Part shown: positions 33,917-44,061 of the stretch, one piece after another
Layout: each line of letters opens with the position of its first letter
Position numbering within the stretch: position 1 is the first letter of the stretch
DNA from: Chytridium lagenaria
Taxonomy: Eukaryota > Chytridiomycota > Chytridiomycetes > Chytridiales > Chytridiaceae
Assembly (NCBI GenBank): GCA_025449115.1
Contig: JAHLKC010000130.1
Coordinates: 53,040-117,039, forward strand
Direction of reading: 5' to 3'
Length of the DNA: 64,000 bases
Program-made: the position numbers and the translations under genes
The notes under the pieces: generated by a model
Databases searched by the model: none
Seen by the model: only the letters and a program-made list of their open reading frames with translations
Told to the model about the DNA's origin: nothing

Positions 33917-35781
33917 TCACAACCCCCGAATCTCCCTAAACCCCTCCGCAATACAACTTTTCCTCACATCATGCCCATCCTCCTCAAACACCTCCAACCT
34001 CCATCCGCACCGTTCCGCCACCCCCTTCACACTCCCACAGGCACAAGCGTATCCTTCCCCCCATGTCTCGCCGTAACAGCATGCGACACCTGTTCAAACA
34101 AAAACCCGTCGGTCCAGTCCGTTCAATGCAATGCAAGAAATCATCAATCGATCCAGGCGTGCTGTATGGGAATGGGAGGAGGTGTGGGAGTTCGCGGATA
34201 CATCTACAAAGGACCATGATGGTGGTGGTGGGAGGGTTGTGTTGACTTCAACGGATGATGTGGTCATTTGGGGGGTTGTGGAGTTGGGGTTGACGTGTCT
34301 GCATCGCCTTCAATTCATCTAACCCTGGTGGTTTCAACGTCCCCTCCACTTTTCTTTCCACTCTCTTCCCATCTTGATCCAAAGCTCCCACCATCTTCAA
34401 CGTGGCCATCTCAGCCTCGACCCCCGTCATCCCTGGATTTCTCGACATGACATAAGTGATGGCATTGAGTTTCATGAGGATCTGGAGTAACAAGAGTCCA
34501 CCTTGATCTCGTTTCACAGGTTCCTCCGTCGTGGATGTGAGGGGCTCCGTGTCGTCTTCCGGGTCTTCGTCTTGGTATCCGCCGCCGTGGGAGAAGGCAA
34601 AGAGCGTCTTTTTGGTGGTTTTGAGCTTTTGGGGGTCGAGAAGGGCGCCGCCGCTGTTGAGAAGGAAGGCTCCGGAACTCGTGACAAAGTCGGTGATCCA
34701 CTAGAGGGAATGGAAACAAAAAAAGAGTTTAATACATACATTGGAAAGGCACGGCATGTATACATTATCGCAGTAAAAAACTAAAAGACAGGGAAAAGGA
34801 AATATGTAAAGAAAGAAAAAACCAAGAAAATATGTAAAGAAAAAAAAATCAAAACAAAGAATATATGTAAAGAAAACACAAAAACAAAGCAAAAAGCCAT
34901 CCGAAATTCCATGACCGATATGCCCTCACCTTTGCCGCCTTTGAAAACCCATTCACCACTCCCGCATACCCAGGATCCAACACCAACCTCTGCACGCTCG
35001 TCAAAGTCGTCACCACCGCTACCGTCGGCACAACCATCGAACTTTTCACGACCCACCCACATTCACTCAAACTCGGGGGCACCCAACAAGCAAACAACTG
35101 AATCGGCACATGATCCAGCACGCGATGAGGATACTGTTGGGCAAAGGCGAGAGAGTAGATGCAACCACAGGACATGCCCATTAAGGCTACTTTGGGGAGA
35201 TGGAGATGGTCGAGGATGTGGAGGAGATGGTGGGACCAGTCGAGGAAACCTCCGCGCCAGGGGGTGGGCGTGGAGGAGGTGAGGAGGGGGTAGGTGGAGG
35301 GAGTGGGGAAGGTGGTGAGATCCCAGGGGTCGGAGAGGCCCATACCGGGACGATCTGGGACAATGATCTAGGTAGACGTGAAAATACGGGTTAGCAAACG
35401 CCATATTGCGCGGTAAAGTATCATGAGTTTTAAGGGGCATCATGAGGATTAAAAAGGTATGTAAACAAAAGAACATACTTTACACCCATTCGCCACCCCA
35501 AGATCATGCAACAACCACGCCAAAAACCTAGATCCATTCATACCCCCATGCACCACAACCGGAATACCATTAGGGTCTCCGCTGATGGCAACTGCGATGC
35601 GCCGGGTGGGTTTTGGTGGGAAGGGTGGAGGAGGGGATGGGAAGAATGGGGTTGGAGGTGCTGGTGCTATGCGGGGGAGATGTGGGAGATGGATAAAGAT
35701 TCGGGAGGTTGGGGAGTTGAAGGAGGTGTGGACGGAGATGTAGGAGGGGTCGGTGGGATCTAGGGGGGGTTCGTCGGTCAT
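33917..35781 (-). CDS. Alpha/beta hydrolase fold protein (copy A), frame-broken
   Basis: The ATG at 35781 begins MTDEPPLDPTDPSYISVH. The fold's oxyanion region is VVVHGGMNGSRFLAWLLHDL, then IIVPDRPGMGLSDPWDLTTF. The nucleophile elbow is ALMGMSCGCIYSLAFAQQ (G-x-S-x-G, Ser in GMSCG), and the catalytic His lies in FEEDGHDVRKSC near the C-terminus. Exons are 35781-35479, 35367-34930 and 34700-33917, with GT-AG introns of 111 and 229 bp. The C-terminal third breaks frame near 34240 and again between about 34130 and 34000. The paralog at 37997-39476 guides the reading (GSIDDFLHCIERT here, GAIDDFLHCLTRT there). The substrate is unknown; the family includes esterases, lipases and haloperoxidase-like enzymes. 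No signal peptide is evident. Confidence 0.78.
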
Positions 35782-35879
35782 GGTTTTTTTTTTCTTTTTT
35801 GGTGGTGAAGGGGTAAGGGAAGGGGAGACGTCCCTGAGAACTGAATGTTTTTGCTAATGTTACACAATATACTCTTTCC

Positions 35880-36728
35880 TTGACACCATCAATATCATCG
35901 AAGGCTTCTTCATCTTCATCCCTTCCAACCCCGTCTATTTCCATCATCACTGACGACACACAGCTACAAACTCATTCCACGTCTACATCCACCACCGCTC
36001 TTCCTACAACCGAAACCGATGCTGAACTGCAATCTCTCTCCAGCGGCGCTACGTTGACGGATGACGCGGAACTTTATCGGACGGTTGGGGTGCTGAGCTT
36101 TTGAGGGAAAAGACATCACCCTCCCGCATCCTACCGTGAAGATGTTGAATATTTTTCTGTGGAGATTGAGGACACGGGGGCTAGGTTGACGGATGACGCG
36201 GAACTTTATCGGACGACCACTGAGACAGTTGGTGAGGGTGCCTGAGCTTTTGAGGGAGCGGAAGGAACGACTTGAGGACATGAGGGGGAGGGGAGAGGAA
36301 GATGGAGGAGGAGTTCGGGGAGTTGAAAAGGAAAAGGGTGAAGGATGCTGAGGAGGTGGATGAGATTGAGGGTGAGTTTTTTTGGTGTTATTTTTTTCTA
36401 TTCGTTTATGATTTGGGTTGAATAGACCTTTTATTTCCTTGTTCTTTTTTATTCTTTTTTAACCACGGCCATAGATTTTTGCATTCTTTTTTTAACACGG
36501 CCATAGATGGGATTTTTGCAATTCTATCTTTCATCTATATTTTATTTGTATTATTTTCTTTCTCTTACATTCATTTACGTTTCACGCACCCCAGCTTTCC
36601 TTTCGCCCCCTCCGTGCCCGCATGACTGGTTGTATTTGAAAAGCCATGATGGATGAGTTGAATGAGTTGGAGGTCACCACAAATCAGCTCGTCACGCTTT
36701 CTCTGGAGATCGACGAATTGCGAATGTA
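35880..36728 (+). CDS. Possible small coiled-coil protein with internal duplication
   Basis: A plus-strand coding pattern runs from a Ser/Thr-rich stretch (SISIITDDTQLQTHSTSTST) through LSSGATLTDDAELYRT and PELLRERKERLED to EEFGELKRKRVKDAEEVDE. It then crosses a GT-AG intron (about 36372-36594) into a last exon ending MMDELNELEVTTNQLVTL and the stop at 36728. The charged, heptad-like segments suggest a coiled coil. The DNA encoding LTDDAELYRT occurs twice (36053-36085 and 36183-36215). At least one base is missing near 36640. The start is unresolved, so this is a weak call. Confidence 0.35.
36053..36215. repeat. Short direct duplication, about 31 bp
   Basis: The words beginning GTTGACGGATGACGCGGAAC recur 130 bp apart (about 36054 and 36184), each followed by related sequence ending CTGAGCTTTTGAGG. 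This suggests a recent local duplication inside the coiled-coil gene. Confidence 0.85.
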
Positions 36729-37996
36729 AAGCAAGAGGTTTTTGTGTGTGTGTTGGGAGAATGGGGGACGGGGGTTTACCCCCCCTTTTTTTTTTGTTGG
36801 GATGTTTCCTATAGAGTGTTTGAGAAAGATGCATTTTTGTTGGGAGTCGTGTAGACGCTGTATTTTTTTTCACCCTAAGCACATCACTTTTATGTTGTTT
36901 GTTCAGTTTAGACTTTTTTTTTCACATTAAAACGTAACTTGCACACCCCCTTCTTTTCTTCTTGACGCCAAACAGTCAAGTAGAAAGCTCAAGAGAAACC
37001 TGCCATCCCCTCTCTATCAACCGAAAAAGTGAGGGTGGACTCAGCGTTCATGCATCACCTGCAAGCATCAGCAAAATTTTCAAATCCCGAATGTCTTCAC
37101 TCTTTCATCATCATCAGAGCTCTCATCCCCCTCTCATCCCTCATTTCTTTTGTCTTTGTCATTGTCAACTGGTGCCGTACTCCAAAAGTCTAACCAACTG
37201 CGGCTGGCGTGAACCATCGTGATTCCTTAGTGGTTGATGCTAGTGCCAGACTGGATGGCGACAGACAATGTCGAAAAAAGGATTGAAACTAGCTTGAACT
37301 TCTCCAATGGGTTGGGATGGCTGGTGGAGGTCTCCATTCAGACCCTAGACAGTGCTTCTTAATTCTCTTTTCTCTTTTTTTTGTCTTTTTCACTGTCAAC
37401 TGGTGCCGTACTCCAAAAGTCTAACCAACTGCGGCTGGCGTGAACCATCGTGATTCCTTAGTGGTTGATGCTAGTGCCAGACTGGATGGCGACAGACAAT
37501 GTCGAAAAAAGGATTGAAACTAGCTTGAACTTCTCCAATGGGTTGGGATGGCTGGTGGAGGTCTCCATTCAGACCCTAGACAGTGCTTCTTAATTCTCTT
37601 TTCTCTTTTTTTGTCTTTTTCACTGTCGACCCAATCGAGTTTTATGCAGGTAATGGAAGGAATGTTGTACTTTGGAGTTGAGTGATAAGGGGTTGCGGTG
37701 TTTAGATGTGAGTGGATCTATTGCTTTTGATTGATTACTTGGTAACCAGAGACTCATTTCTTTCTCTTTTGGCGAGGTAAACTCGACTTGAAATAATACG
37801 ATATTTTTGTCGCTATGGACTTTGAATGCGTTTTACGGTTGTCGATGCGGTGTTTATGTTTTTTTTTTTTTTAGCTGTCAAAACGAGACCATTGTTATCC
37901 AGATCGTTATTGGCCTTTAAATAATGAAACGAATCTGATTATAAGTCATGGGGAGAGAAAGAAAAAAGAAACACAAAAGACAGTGTCTCACTTGAA
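36729..37996. other. Intergenic region with a 230-bp tandem duplication
   Basis: This region separates the small coiled-coil gene from hydrolase copy B. Apart from the tandem duplication at 37164-37624 it is AT-rich with T-runs. No coding potential was found. Confidence 0.5.
37164..37624. repeat. Two-copy tandem duplication, about 230 bp, non-coding
   Basis: Copy 1 spans 37164-37394 and copy 2 spans 37395-37624. They are near-identical as read, differing by the length of a T-run and a few bases at the ends. Each copy begins GTCAACTGGTGCCGTACTCC and ends in a T-rich tract. No open frame crosses it. Neither tRNA nor a known snRNA motif was recognised. Confidence 0.92.
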
Positions 37997-39476
37997 ATGG
38001 AAGGTATCGACACATCTGACCCCCGCTTCATAACGGTCAAAGAATCCTTTGAATCCCCATCCTCCCGCATCATCCTCCATCTCCGCATCCTCAAACGCAA
38101 CCCTAACCTCGACGTCGCTTCTGTCCCTGATGTTCCACGCCGCACCACACGACGCATCGCTGTAGCCATCACCGGTGATCCCACCGGTATCCCCATGTTC
38201 GTCCACGGCGGTATGCGAGGCTCCCGTCTTCTAGCATGGATGCTACACGATCTAGGGGTCCATTATGGCATCAAAGTAATATTCCTGTTTACCTACTTCA
38301 AAGTCTGACCACTTCATCACTTTCACAGATCATCGTTCCAGATCGTCCGGGCGTTGGCCTCTCCGAACCCTGGGACATTGATACCTTCCCAAACCCCTCC
38401 ACCTACCCCCTCCTCACCTCTACAACTCTAACCCCGTATCGTGGCTCCTTCCTGGACTGGGCCGACTACGTCCCCCTCATAGCCGACCAGCTCCACATCC
38501 CTCGTTTCGCCATGCTCGGACTCTCCTGTGGTTGCATCTACTCCCTCGCTGTAGCATTAAAGCACCCCGACCGTCTTCTCCCCATCCCACTACAATTCTT
38601 TGGTTGCTGGGTCCCGCCCTCTGAATCCGGTTGTTCGATGACTGTGAAAAGCGCTGGAACACTCCTCCCCACCTCGTCCATCATCAACATGTTGGCGGTT
38701 GGGGATCGACTTGCAATGGATCCTGTGAATTATGGGGTGACGAGAGGGGTTGCAAAGACTATATCTTTTTTCACGTGGTTTTCTGGATCGAGTTCTGGGA
38801 GTTTTGAATTGAATCCAAAACCGGTACAGCGTGTGGAGGTGCCTGGTGAGGAAAGAGTGGAGGATGATGGTGAGGTGATGCCGATGGAGTCATTGGGGAG
38901 GAACCCTGGTATGGTTTTTTTGGGTCGGGTTTTGTCAAAGTTGAATGCCGTGTCATTTGTGATGCATCGGGATCCAGATCATCTCCGAAGGAAGCAGAGA
39001 CGATGACGTTGAAACTGGTCGGAGCAGTTTCAAATAAGCCTTCCAATGATTTAATATCAAACGACAGCGTTGATTCATCAGAAAGTCATCCTCGTCGGCC
39101 TACATCGCGGACCACAATCACTTCATCCTCTACAACCGCTACAATCCCTTCATGGTCTCACACCGACATATCCTCTGAACTCCCCTTCCTCCTCCCGATG
39201 CCATACAATACCATCGGCGCCATCGACGATTTTCTCCACTGTCTCACCCGAACACCTCTCGGCTTTCAATTCAGCGATATCACGCATCCCATCACATCAC
39301 GACACGGCAAGAACGACATGCTCGTGCCTCTTTCTTCCGCGCAGAGTGTTGCAGCCGCCTATGGATGGACGTTGGAGGTGTTGGACGGGGAGGGTCATGA
39401 TATTGGGAGGCGGGGGATTGAGTTAGGGTTTAAGGATGTGGCGTGGGAGGGGAGGTTGTTGGAATCGTTAGGTTGA
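37997..39476 (+). CDS. Alpha/beta hydrolase fold protein (copy B)
   Basis: Paralog of the 33.9-35.8 kb gene, transcribed in the opposite direction (head-to-head). The ATG at 37997 gives MEGIDTSDPRFITVKESFES. Conserved features are AITGDPTGIPMFVHGGMRGS (oxyanion HGG), IIVPDRPGVGLSEPWDIDTF, the nucleophile elbow FAMLGLSCGCIYSLAVAL (Ser in GLSCG), RHGKNDMLVPLSSAQSV before the last strand (candidate acidic residue), and the His in VLDGEGHDIGRR. Exons are 37997-38275 and 38329-39476; the intron position after the GIK/GCK residues is the same as in copy A. One missing base near 38980 separates MHRDPD from SPKEAETMTLKLVG. The lid region differs from copy A, so the two may have distinct substrates. 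No signal peptide or TM is seen. Confidence 0.82.
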
Positions 39477-40100
39477 TGTATGGATACCGTTGGCAGCGTT
39501 ATCAACGGGTTTTATTTATTCACTCTCACCCGCAACCGTATTTTATACTGCTATTGTTCACCTATCTCTCACGTCAGCCCTTTTCATGATGGTAGCGACG
39601 ACGCGTTTCGCTCTTTTAATCTATTTTTACGCAACCGTTGCACATTGGTACAGGGAGGATGGTCATTTTTGAAACGATAAAGGTAGGGTTTAGGAATATG
39701 GGGGATGGAAAGTAAGATTGTTGGAATTGTGGATTTGACTTTCGTTGTTTTTCTGTCATGCCCTGGAAATGGAGATCGTAGAGGGTCTTTTCTTTCTAAG
39801 TCCCAAAAATGTTTCAACCTTTAATGTGTGTGTTTATTTTTGTCAATTGCAGTAATGGAAAATATTAAACTTGCGGTCGTTAGAAAATATTTCATAATTT
39901 GATTATGTGGAACGGGAAATTCGCATACAAACGATTAGAATATTTAAGAGTATATGCTTTGCGTAGAGCAGGCAATTTCTGTTCCTCTCGTAATTTTTAT
40001 TGAAAGAGTTTATTGGATGTAGATTCTAAGGAGCAGAACATGACGTAATCGGAATTGATTTGTGGGAAGTAGCAAGGGATGGGAAGTTTATGTCAGTAAA
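39477..40100. other. Convergent intergenic region, AT-rich
   Basis: Holds the 3' ends of hydrolase copy B (+) and acidic protein copy 1 (-). No gene was seen. Confidence 0.45.
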
Positions 40101-42740
40101 TTAGTATCTTGGTGCACACGAAGTGTGGGAGCCCTCCAATTCAGTTGCAAGGGTTGGGCACATGGTGGTGGAGACAGGCATAGGGGTCGGGGAGCTCCAC
40201 GCGTCCATGCATGCCATTACAGCGATAACAGCAGAAACGCCAGCAAGGCCATAAGAGACGAATTGAGCAATGTGCCTAAAATAGAGAGGTATGAGAGGAA
40301 AGCTGGGAATGTATTGGGTTCAATTATGTACTTTACCTCGAGATCTCTTAGCAGTGATTATAGGGTTGGAGATGACGGGATCGCAGGTTTTGGAGGTAGA
40401 TTGGTCAATGGTTTCGTTCGACGGCGCCTTGGAGTCTTTCAACGATGCGGCGCGTTGGGGCCTTTACGCGAATCCCAACTGTCTCTGTCTGTGGAGTCAT
40501 TGAAATACTCATCCTCAACACGATTATCGGCATCCTCTCTCACACCGTCGACCTTCTTCTCCTCCACCTCCTCCTCCACGTCAGACCATTCTTCAGGTCT
40601 CTCCACAGCATGGTTGTCAGACCCCTTCTCCTCAGCCCCCTCATCTTTAAATGCCGAAACCCATTTCGGAATATCAACAATCTTCTGATGTGTGTAAGTG
40701 TCTTCCTCAACCTCACTCCAATCTTCGGCTTCACGCCTTTCATCATCGTTACAAGCGTCCACATGTAACCCACAGACCAATTCTTCCTCTGGTCCGTCAA
40801 CATTGTATTCCTCAATCCCCTCTTCGCCTGACGACCTTTTAACTTTTTCGCAGTCAACGTCAGCTTCAGGCTCTGTGAATCCAATCTTGTCTTTTAAGCC
40901 GACATCATCTTCCGTAGTAATAGGCTCGACTCTGGGCTCCTGGCGGTCGCCCTCAATGTCGAGCTCGAGGTTTCCCTCGACGCTGCCTTCAAGCTTGGGC
41001 ATATTGTCATCCGTAAACTCGCCATTAACACCGCCCTCAAGGTCTCCGTGAATGCTACCCTTAACCATGTCCTCAAGTTTGACTGTAATATCTCTCTCAC
41101 CATTGACCTCATCGTTATCCTCAAAAACGCGGCCCAGAAGTTCGCCCTCAACGTCAACTTCAGCGGCGGCCATAACACCAGCTTCCTCGCGTTCAACCTC
41201 AATGTTAATCACGCCGTGACCGTAATTTCCGGCCTCCTCAAGTTGGGCCAGGTGGTCATCCCTTGCCTCAACGTTGAAATCCTTCATGTCGGCTTTATTG
41301 CGAACTTCAACGTTTCCCGCAGAATCGACTCCTACAGTGGCCATAACTCCAACCTCATGGCTCTCAACATCAACATTCCGATGTTCGCCCTCAACGTCAA
41401 CTTCAGCGGCGGCCATAACACCAGCTTCCTGGCGTTCAACCTCAATGTTAATCACGCCGTCACCGTAATTTTCGGCCTCCTCAAGTTGAGCCTGGCGGTC
41501 ATCCCCTGCCTCAACGTCGAAATCACTTATGTGGACTTTAATGTCAGCCTCAACGTCGACCGCAAAATCCACTTCTACATTGGCCGTACCACCAGCCTCA
41601 TGGCGCTCAACGTGAATGTCAATCGGGGCCTCACCGTCAAGCTCAGCATGCTCAGGTTGGGCCAGGTGGTCCTCCCGAGCCTCAAGGCTGACCGCCATCA
41701 TACCAGCGTCAACGTCCCTATCAAATGCGTCGCTAACGTCGCCTTCAACATTGTCCAAAATACCATCGTCCTGTCGCTCAACATTAACGTCAACCGCTGC
41801 TACATCGTCATGCTCGGCGTTCTCAGGAACAGGAACAGGTTCGGGGTGATCCCAAGCCTCAGAGTAGACCACTTGGCGCCGAGCATCGACCTCAAAGTTG
41901 GCCCAAACATTCATCTCCTCAACCGCAACAAGCTCAACCGCGGTCTGTTCGTTGACTTCAAAGACAGCCTCTTCCTCACTTTCTGTGACGAGTTCATCCT
42001 GAGCCGAGCCATGCTTAGCCACAGCCTCAGCTTCTAAAGCGTTGATGGGATTAACGTAGATGTCGTCATGTTCCTTTTGCTTGAAAGCCACACCGACAAT
42101 ACCCTTGCGCTCAGCAGCCTTTCGTCGCCGTCGTTCGTTCCTCTTCTTGTTCTCCAACTGGCGTCTAGTGACAATTTCTAAAAGTTCAAAGTCAGAATCC
42201 TTCTCAACACGCAAAGCAAGGCAAAGGACTCACCTGTCGCCACAAAAGCTCCAGCTGCGACGCTGAGAAGCGCGGCGGTCTTCAGCGTCAAACCGTTAGG
42301 TGCAGACGTAACTCCTGCGATGACAGTAGCGATGATCATGGTGCTGACGGGTGAGTAGTCGAATGCAGATGAAGGAATGGAAGGGTTGTTTGCTAATGGA
42401 ACAAAGAATCTAACGAAAAGGATATCCGTTGAGGATGCTCTGTTTTATCATCATCAACGATTCTCGTCCGGCATGTCGTTTGCTTGGGTGTGATCGTCGG
42501 TCAACCTCAACATGTTTTCGGATGGAGGCGAATCAGTCGTGATTGGGGACACTTCCTTTGTTCTTTCCTCAAAAGGTCGGAAAACTGTTTTTTTGTGCTT
42601 CAAAGGCGGATTCAGGGTTTGTTCTGCGAGGGATGTTTTGTCTTTTGTATGATTAGTTGAGTTCGGTCGTTTCGGCCTTTTGGAAGTGGTACGAGTGAGT
42701 ACTTGAAATGCATCAGTCGGTTGGTGAATGAAGGGAAGTT
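40088..42740 (-). repeat. Segmental duplication, copy 1 (about 2.65 kb)
   Basis: This segment, including the whole acidic-protein gene and its upstream flank, recurs in the same orientation at about 44049-46685. Long stretches are identical or nearly so: the 3' end (GGGAGCCCTCCAATTCAGTT), most of the coding exon, and the promoter side (CAACCTCAACATGTTTTCGG). Similarity fades near 42740 and 46685. Confidence 0.93.
40101..42339 (-). CDS. Acidic repetitive protein with hydrophobic segments at both ends, copy 1
   Basis: Exon 1 (42339-42234) encodes MIIATVIAGVTSAPNGLTLK and an Ala-rich hydrophobic stretch (AALLSVAAGAFVAT). After a 56-bp intron comes a basic patch (RRQLENKKRNERRRRKAAER), then about 550 residues dominated by Glu, Asp and Val in a loose beta-like repeat (for example VINIEVERQEAGVMAAAEVD). 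A final exon holds a C-terminal hydrophobic segment (FVSYGLAGVSAVIAVMACM) and a Cys-containing end before the TAA at 40101. Frame breaks near 40446 and 40268 are absent at the matching sites in copy 2, where the reading is continuous into the C-terminal exon. No family is recognised. An organelle or plasma-membrane tether with a long acidic loop is conceivable. Confidence 0.7.
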
Positions 42741-44061
42741 CGTAGAGTGTGATGCGTGTCTTTAGGTTGAGACTTCAATCGATTTGTCGCTGATAGTAAG
42801 AGCAAAGGCCGAACTTGATGTACTCGAATCTTGTGAGACGAGGGGACATCAATAAGGAACAACGTTAACAGTTTACTTTTATACTTGCAAGTACCATAAA
42901 GAATTTAAGTCAACTGAATCATCCAACACTTAACTTGCTAGTGCTTTCTTTTTTGAAACTTCTCTAATGGATAATACAGGACGACCAGAGGTAAGACATC
43001 ATTGACGCCAAAAAGCACGAAACCCTTGCGAGGGTTTTTGCAGAAGAAATGGAGAATATTTGAGCTTTGATTACAACATTTCGATGCTCCGGAGCGTTCA
43101 GGTTTTTTCTCCATTGGACTGTAGACTAGCTGACGGTTAAGAGATATTGGACAAGGCTTGAAGATAGAGGAACGCGATCTTTGGATATTCGTTTAACTCG
43201 TGAATTTCCACCTACAAGCCCAATTTCGATAAAGATGGATTATTATATTAAAGTCTTTCCAGATTTCGCCGAAGGATTTATTATTATGGTAAGCTTCGCC
43301 TTTTGAGAATTCAATTCTTTCTTTTTTCTTTGTGTCGACTTTTTTTTTTTAAGCGGTAAGCGGTGTCAAAAAGCGCAGAACATTGTAGTTGATTTTGAAA
43401 CTTGGGATGATGTCGACCGAGTATGTCGCTTATGTTGATGGTGGCTGGGTCGAGGACGGAGGTGTGTATGATCGAATATCTTATCACACTAAAAAACTAT
43501 ATGTTTCTTACACACGATAACACGGTCGCGGATCATGAGAATGCCCATTTTTCCACTAACGGCCAATATTATTGTAAGGCGTTTTACATGTGTCCTTTGC
43601 TACCCCTAACCGAATATCTCCTTTTTTCGTGAGTTTTAATCTGGTATGTAACTTACTTTCCTGTTCTACATCGCCTTGTATTTAAAATTACTCGAAACTC
43701 TATTATTTTTTGACATTCATTTTGTTTGTTTTTTCCAATGTAGCTCTTGATGAGCTCTAATGTTATGGCATTTTTCAATGAATGCCGCCTATCCTCCAAA
43801 ATGTGCTCTATTTTTTTGGGGTTGTATAATGAATAATTTGAAAAGTGCTTTCCTTTCAGTGTCGATGAAGTTTAACCGTATCATCCCTTGTTGCCGCTCG
43901 GCTATAGGTCCTCAAAAAATCTTCTAGGTGCCTAGATTAAGTTTTTATTTTATGTAGGTTATGTAATGTAATGAGACATGAGAAGGACAAGATGTGAACA
44001 AGAAGATATACTCGTAAGTGTAGAAAGGTAAAGAGCGGGAGCGCGGGTATATGTCGGTGAA
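42340..44061. other. Spacer between the two duplicated genes
   Basis: The first 400 bp belong to the duplicated block (promoter side). The remainder is unique AT-rich DNA with one weak spliced candidate (43235-43660). Confidence 0.5.
43235..43660 (+). CDS. Possible spliced fragment, unrecognised
   Basis: An exon at 43235-43288 (MDYYIKVFPDFAEGFIIM) ends at a GTAAG donor, and a downstream acceptor near 43378 leads into NIVVDFETWDDVDRV. The frame soon breaks; an adjacent frame reads STEYVAYVDGGWVEDGG. The amino-acid texture is coding-like, but no family is recognised. It may be a gene remnant between the duplicated blocks. Confidence 0.22.

Noticed and set aside
41048..42037. A 329-codon plus-strand open frame, and similar frames at 45394-45987
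   Set aside because: They lie exactly antisense to the acidic-protein exons. Glu/Asp/Val codons read in reverse as Leu/Val/Asn/Ser without stops, so this is a compositional shadow. The same frame in the paralog is no better conserved than expected.
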